Assembly (NCBI GenBank): GCA_903881265.1
Contig: CAIRSV010000057.1
Coordinates: forward strand, 1 to 17,027
DNA length: 17,027 bases
Direction of reading: 5' to 3'
From: an uncultured Bacteroidota bacterium
Lineage (GTDB): Bacteria; Bacteroidota; Bacteroidia; Chitinophagales; Chitinophagaceae
Made by a program: the position numbers and the translations under genes. Below, one piece after another: positions 14,523 through 17,027 of this stretch. The stretch's first letter is position 1; each line of letters starts with the position of its first letter. The notes below the pieces were generated by a model that made no database searches, had not been told where the DNA came from, and was given only the letters and a program-made list of their open reading frames with translations.

Positions 14523-14744
14523 TTATGTGATCCAATGCCTTACAATGTCATCAAGCCTATCTAAGTCAATGTGAAAGGATTCGTGGATATTTTTTATGGT
14601 AGAAATGTCTTTTGATTCATCGGCGATATACAATAAGTGAGCATTTACGTGTTTGGCAACAGTAGAAAAAATAGAAAGGTCAAGTGCATAATTGGTGAAA
14701 CAAAATACGTTACACCCGGCCTTGCAAAATAATAAATTTGTAAA
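14523..14744 (-). pseudogene. Remnant of a GT61-like glycosyltransferase (C-terminal end)
   Basis: On the minus strand, 73 codons stay open between an in-frame TAG (14745-14747) and a TAA stop, with no usable ATG at the head. The translation begins FTNLLFCKAGCNVFCF, continues with HVNAHLLYIADES and ends FHIDLDRLDDIVRHWIT. This matches the ending of GT61/DUF563 glycosyltransferases as I know them: the (G)xxLTNLLF-KPG-V motif, a YYLL-like strand, and a final acidic FxVDxxKLxxxL helix. Only about the last fifth of such an enzyme remains. It lies in the glycan locus on the same strand as the flippase, downstream of it, so it was probably once in the same operon. A sequencing error at the TAG is less likely because the sequence before it does not resemble the family. 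Confidence 0.55.
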
Positions 14745-14833
14745 CTAGTTGTTGTGAGATGAATTTGATGATGGCAATAATGTAGAAAATTTCTTCAGTT
14801 TGGCATCGTCGTTCATGTCGTCAGTTTGTTTCT

Positions 14834-16291
14834 TCAACTTTTCAGTTTGTTTAAAAGATTATTCTGTATCAGGTCCTTGATATCGTTTATTTCTTCTATT
14901 TTCATTAAAAAGGCGCTGAGAAAAAAAACACTTATGCCGACAGAGCCTCCAAGGAGAAGTTTGATGAAGTCATTCGAAATGAAATGGCTGCAAGCAAAAA
15001 CAACGACCGCCATTAGTACAGTAGCAACGACCACTTTTTTTATTTCGTTTAGTTGTTTCAACGCGCCATAATCAAAATATTTACCTGTACAATAGGCCGT
15101 AATAACGTAATTCACAATCATGCTGATAAAATGCCCGATGACAATGGCTTGTAACCCAAGAGGAATCGTAATGAACAAGGCCGCAATAGTAATAGGCAGT
15201 TTTATAAGCTCGACTTTTAAAATCAAATCAGTTCGTCCGATTACACTTATCATCATCATATTAAAGGCACACAAAGGAGCAACTAATGAAGTGAAAGCCA
15301 TCCAGTGTATTAATGGCACCACTGATATCCATTTTTCTGTTAAAAAAAAGCGTACAAATGATTCAGATAAAATGGCAAACAAAGTTAAAACAGGCATGAT
15401 AAAGAAAACGGTGGCACGCATCAGGCGGCTATACACACTCACCATAGTTTCCTTTTCACTTTTTAGTGAAACCAATACAGGTAAACTTACATTGAGTAAA
15501 ACATTGCCTATCGGAGATGATATGTATTCGGGATACTGTTTTGCATTGGTATAAAAACCTAATTGTCTCGCTGAAAAATATTTGCCTACCAGCATAGAAT
15601 ACATATTTGTCACAATATTGGACACTAGGGATGCCGCCAGTAAACGCGAGGAAAACCGAAACAGTTCCTTAAATGAGGCAACACTAAACGTCAAGGATGG
15701 CATCCATCTATTATAATAAAAGAACAATAGCGTTTTTATTGATTCTGATGAAAGATTCAGTATCACGAGAGACCAAACACCATATCCATGATAGGCTGAC
15801 CAGACCCCTAATGAGCCGCTTATGATTACTGCAATCAACGAAATTTTTGCCTGCGTCTTAAAATCTAAGATGATGCGTAAGCGTGTTTGCTGAACCAGCG
15901 ATAAGGAATTGATGATTATACTAAGCGATAATACTCTTGTAATCATTGTAAGCAGCGGTGCTTTATAAAAAGATGCAATCAAAGGAGCCGAGATGTACAT
16001 GATAAGATAAAAGCAAAGTGCAATGGCTAAATTAAAATAAAATACGGTAGAGTAATCAACATCGGTTGGCGTATGTTTTTGAATTAATGCACTTGAAAAG
16101 CCACTTGTGACCAACACTTGTGATATAGCCATAAAAATGGTCAACATGCCTATTAATCCGTAATCAGAAGGCATTAACATGCGCGCAAGGAGTAATCCAA
16201 TAAGGAAACTAATGAGCAAAAAAGCAAATTTGTCAATGGAACTCCATATGAGGCCATTGATGGTTTTTGATTTTAATGAAGTGGACCGCAT
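14834..16291 (-). CDS. MOP-family lipid-linked oligosaccharide flippase (Wzx/PST type)
   Basis: A 485-residue inner-membrane protein with about 12-14 hydrophobic helices spread over its whole length. It opens with SKTINGLIWSSIDKFAFLLISFLIGLLLARML, the usual start of polysaccharide-transport (PST) flippases, followed by PSDYGLIGMLTIF. It would turn undecaprenyl-linked sugar units across the membrane for polymerisation or transfer. Length and hydrophobic pattern are normal and no frameshift is seen. It belongs to the leftward glycan group, 69 bases downstream of the glycerophosphotransferase-like gene and followed by the GT61 remnant. The substrate is not predictable. Confidence 0.92.
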   Translation of the reverse strand: MRSTSLKSKTINGLIWSSIDKFAFLLISFLIGLLLARMLMPSDYGLIGMLTIFMAISQVLVTSGFSSALIQKHTPTDVDYSTVFYFNLAIALCFYLIMYISAPLIASFYKAPLLTMITRVLSLSIIINSLSLVQQTRLRIILDFKTQAKISLIAVIISGSLGVWSAYHGYGVWSLVILNLSSESIKTLLFFYYNRWMPSLTFSVASFKELFRFSSRLLAASLVSNIVTNMYSMLVGKYFSARQLGFYTNAKQYPEYISSPIGNVLLNVSLPVLVSLKSEKETMVSVYSRLMRATVFFIMPVLTLFAILSESFVRFFLTEKWISVVPLIHWMAFTSLVAPLCAFNMMMISVIGRTDLILKVELIKLPITIAALFITIPLGLQAIVIGHFISMIVNYVITAYCTGKYFDYGALKQLNEIKKVVVATVLMAVVVFACSHFISNDFIKLLLGGSVGISVFFLSAFLMKIEEINDIKDLIQNNLLNKLKS

Positions 16292-16360
16292 TGATTGTAA
16301 ATGTATTTCTATTTGGATGGGTTAATGTTCAAATTTAACGCATTCTAAAGTAAAAATAAT

Positions 16361-17027
16361 TCAAAGATAATTCACGTGATTTTTTATAGCCCTGTAAATA
16401 TTTTCCGCGGCTGAAGAGCTAAAAGGTGGCGTAAGATAATTCCTTACAAAGTGCTCTCTTTCTTCTTTTAAGGAATCATTTCCTTTTAAGACAATGTTGT
16501 TTAAAAAAAATCGCACATCGGATATGTCACTGCCGTGGTAATGTAAGTCAGCCATTTTTTTTCCATATTCATTAAATGTATCAAGTTGGTCTTTAACACG
16601 CATGATATATAGTGATGGCTTGTTAACACATAAGTATTCAGTTAAAAAAGAAACGCTATCGACAATGATGGCGTCCGACGTGAGAAACAAATCAACATAT
16701 TCTGACTCATTCACTTGCCCATTATCTAGTTGATTCCATTTTTCAAAATAGGCATCCGTTTTCATTTTTCCCCAATCAGGTTCTAAATAGAGTTTAGGCT
16801 TAAGTAGTTGATGTGGGTTAAAGACAAATTGAATTTCATTGTCATATTCTTTCGCTACATCTAACATTTCTTGATGTAACTTTTTGAAATTAGAAAAAGC
16901 AAAATAATTTTTAGCATCATGCAATGAATGATGAACAGCCCATATAATTCGTTTGACTTTTTTGCCGTTTATTTTCCAATTATTTGTAGGCTTATAATTT
17001 TTATCAAAAAATATATCTAGGCCTGGA
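16361..17027 (-). CDS. CDP-glycerol glycerophosphotransferase-like protein, C-terminal part (5' end outside window)
   Basis: The frame is open from the stop at 16361-16363 to the right edge, so the internal TTG at 16924 is not a true start. About 222 residues are visible. RIIWAVHHSLHD (visible 26-37) resembles the PHHS loop, FNPHQLLK (69-76) is the family's KPHP-LK motif with Lys-Pro changed to Asn and Gln, and LTSDAIIVDSVSFLTEYL (115-132) is the classic SD-x3-TDxSS-x4-EY motif that binds the CDP moiety. This group uses CDP-glycerol or related CDP-activated units to decorate or polymerise surface glycans, working at the inner face of the membrane. In a Gram-negative setting it may add glycerol- or ribitol-phosphate to a capsule or O-antigen, or act on another sugar nucleotide. 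Confidence 0.78.
   Translation of the reverse strand, partial: PGLDIFFDKNYKPTNNWKINGKKVKRIIWAVHHSLHDAKNYFAFSNFKKLHQEMLDVAKEYDNEIQFVFNPHQLLKPKLYLEPDWGKMKTDAYFEKWNQLDNGQVNESEYVDLFLTSDAIIVDSVSFLTEYLCVNKPSLYIMRVKDQLDTFNEYGKKMADLHYHGSDISDVRFFLNNIVLKGNDSLKEEREHFVRNYLTPPFSSSAAENIYRAIKNHVNYL

Noticed and set aside
14745..14816. 23-codon ATG frame just upstream of the GT61 remnant
   Set aside because: Low-complexity Ser/Asn-rich peptide without family resemblance; it ends at the TAG that bounds the remnant.
16361..16369. Minus-strand TATCTTTG box (16369 to 16362) as the flippase promoter
   Set aside because: Overlaps the stop codon of the preceding gene and has no -33 TTG; the flippase is more simply co-transcribed across the 69-bp gap.

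Overview
The window looks like a chromosomal segment of a Bacteroidota bacterium, possibly Chitinophagales/Sphingobacteriales-like. Evidence: AT-leaning composition, TAnnTTTG-type -7 promoter boxes close to start codons, almost no Shine-Dalgarno sequences, many SPII lipoproteins, and proteins that recall Bacteroidota families (a YugP-type zinc peptidase, a haloperoxidase with dockerin-like tail, a DUF2892/DUF6132/rhodanese group and a lipoprotein-type clade II NosZ leader). No tRNA, rRNA, CRISPR array or intact insertion sequence was seen. Placement and family calls rest on recalled family features, not on database searches.

Layout. 1-1074: the 3' end of a KdsC-like HAD phosphatase converges on a membrane zinc peptidase. 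1245-1336: a promoter followed closely by an intrinsic terminator, a candidate small RNA. 1525-3600: radA and comF, two DNA repair/uptake genes in tandem. 3655-5073: a beta-helix lipoprotein, convergent with a 922-residue vanadium haloperoxidase-like protein (5086-7854).

8119-9692 is the most interesting part. A leftward unit has a c-type cytochrome lipoprotein followed by only the first 55 codons of what I recognise as nitrous oxide reductase (nosZ). Homology stops abruptly at about 8191, and no other nos gene follows. A divergent Crp/Fnr regulator is adjacent. Three 14-bp palindromes of the form ATGAY-N4-RTCAT lie at 8119, 8919 and 8981. The 8919 copy sits about 41-42 bp upstream of the start predicted from the cytochrome's -7 box, the class II activator position. 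This reads as a denitrification-type regulatory region whose reductase gene has been lost, or as a misassembly at 8191.

9770-10987: a tightly packed rightward operon of small redox/sulfur-type proteins. It encodes two short membrane proteins, two single-domain rhodaneses and a Cys-rich membrane peptide, with ATGA overlaps at two junctions.

11204-13621: an OmpR-type response regulator and its histidine kinase, then an unrecognised 99-residue membrane-anchored protein. 13706-17027: a surface-glycan locus with a GT2 glycosyltransferase, a remnant of a GT61-like glycosyltransferase, an MOP-family flippase and the C-terminal part of a CDP-glycerol glycerophosphotransferase-like protein that runs off the right edge.
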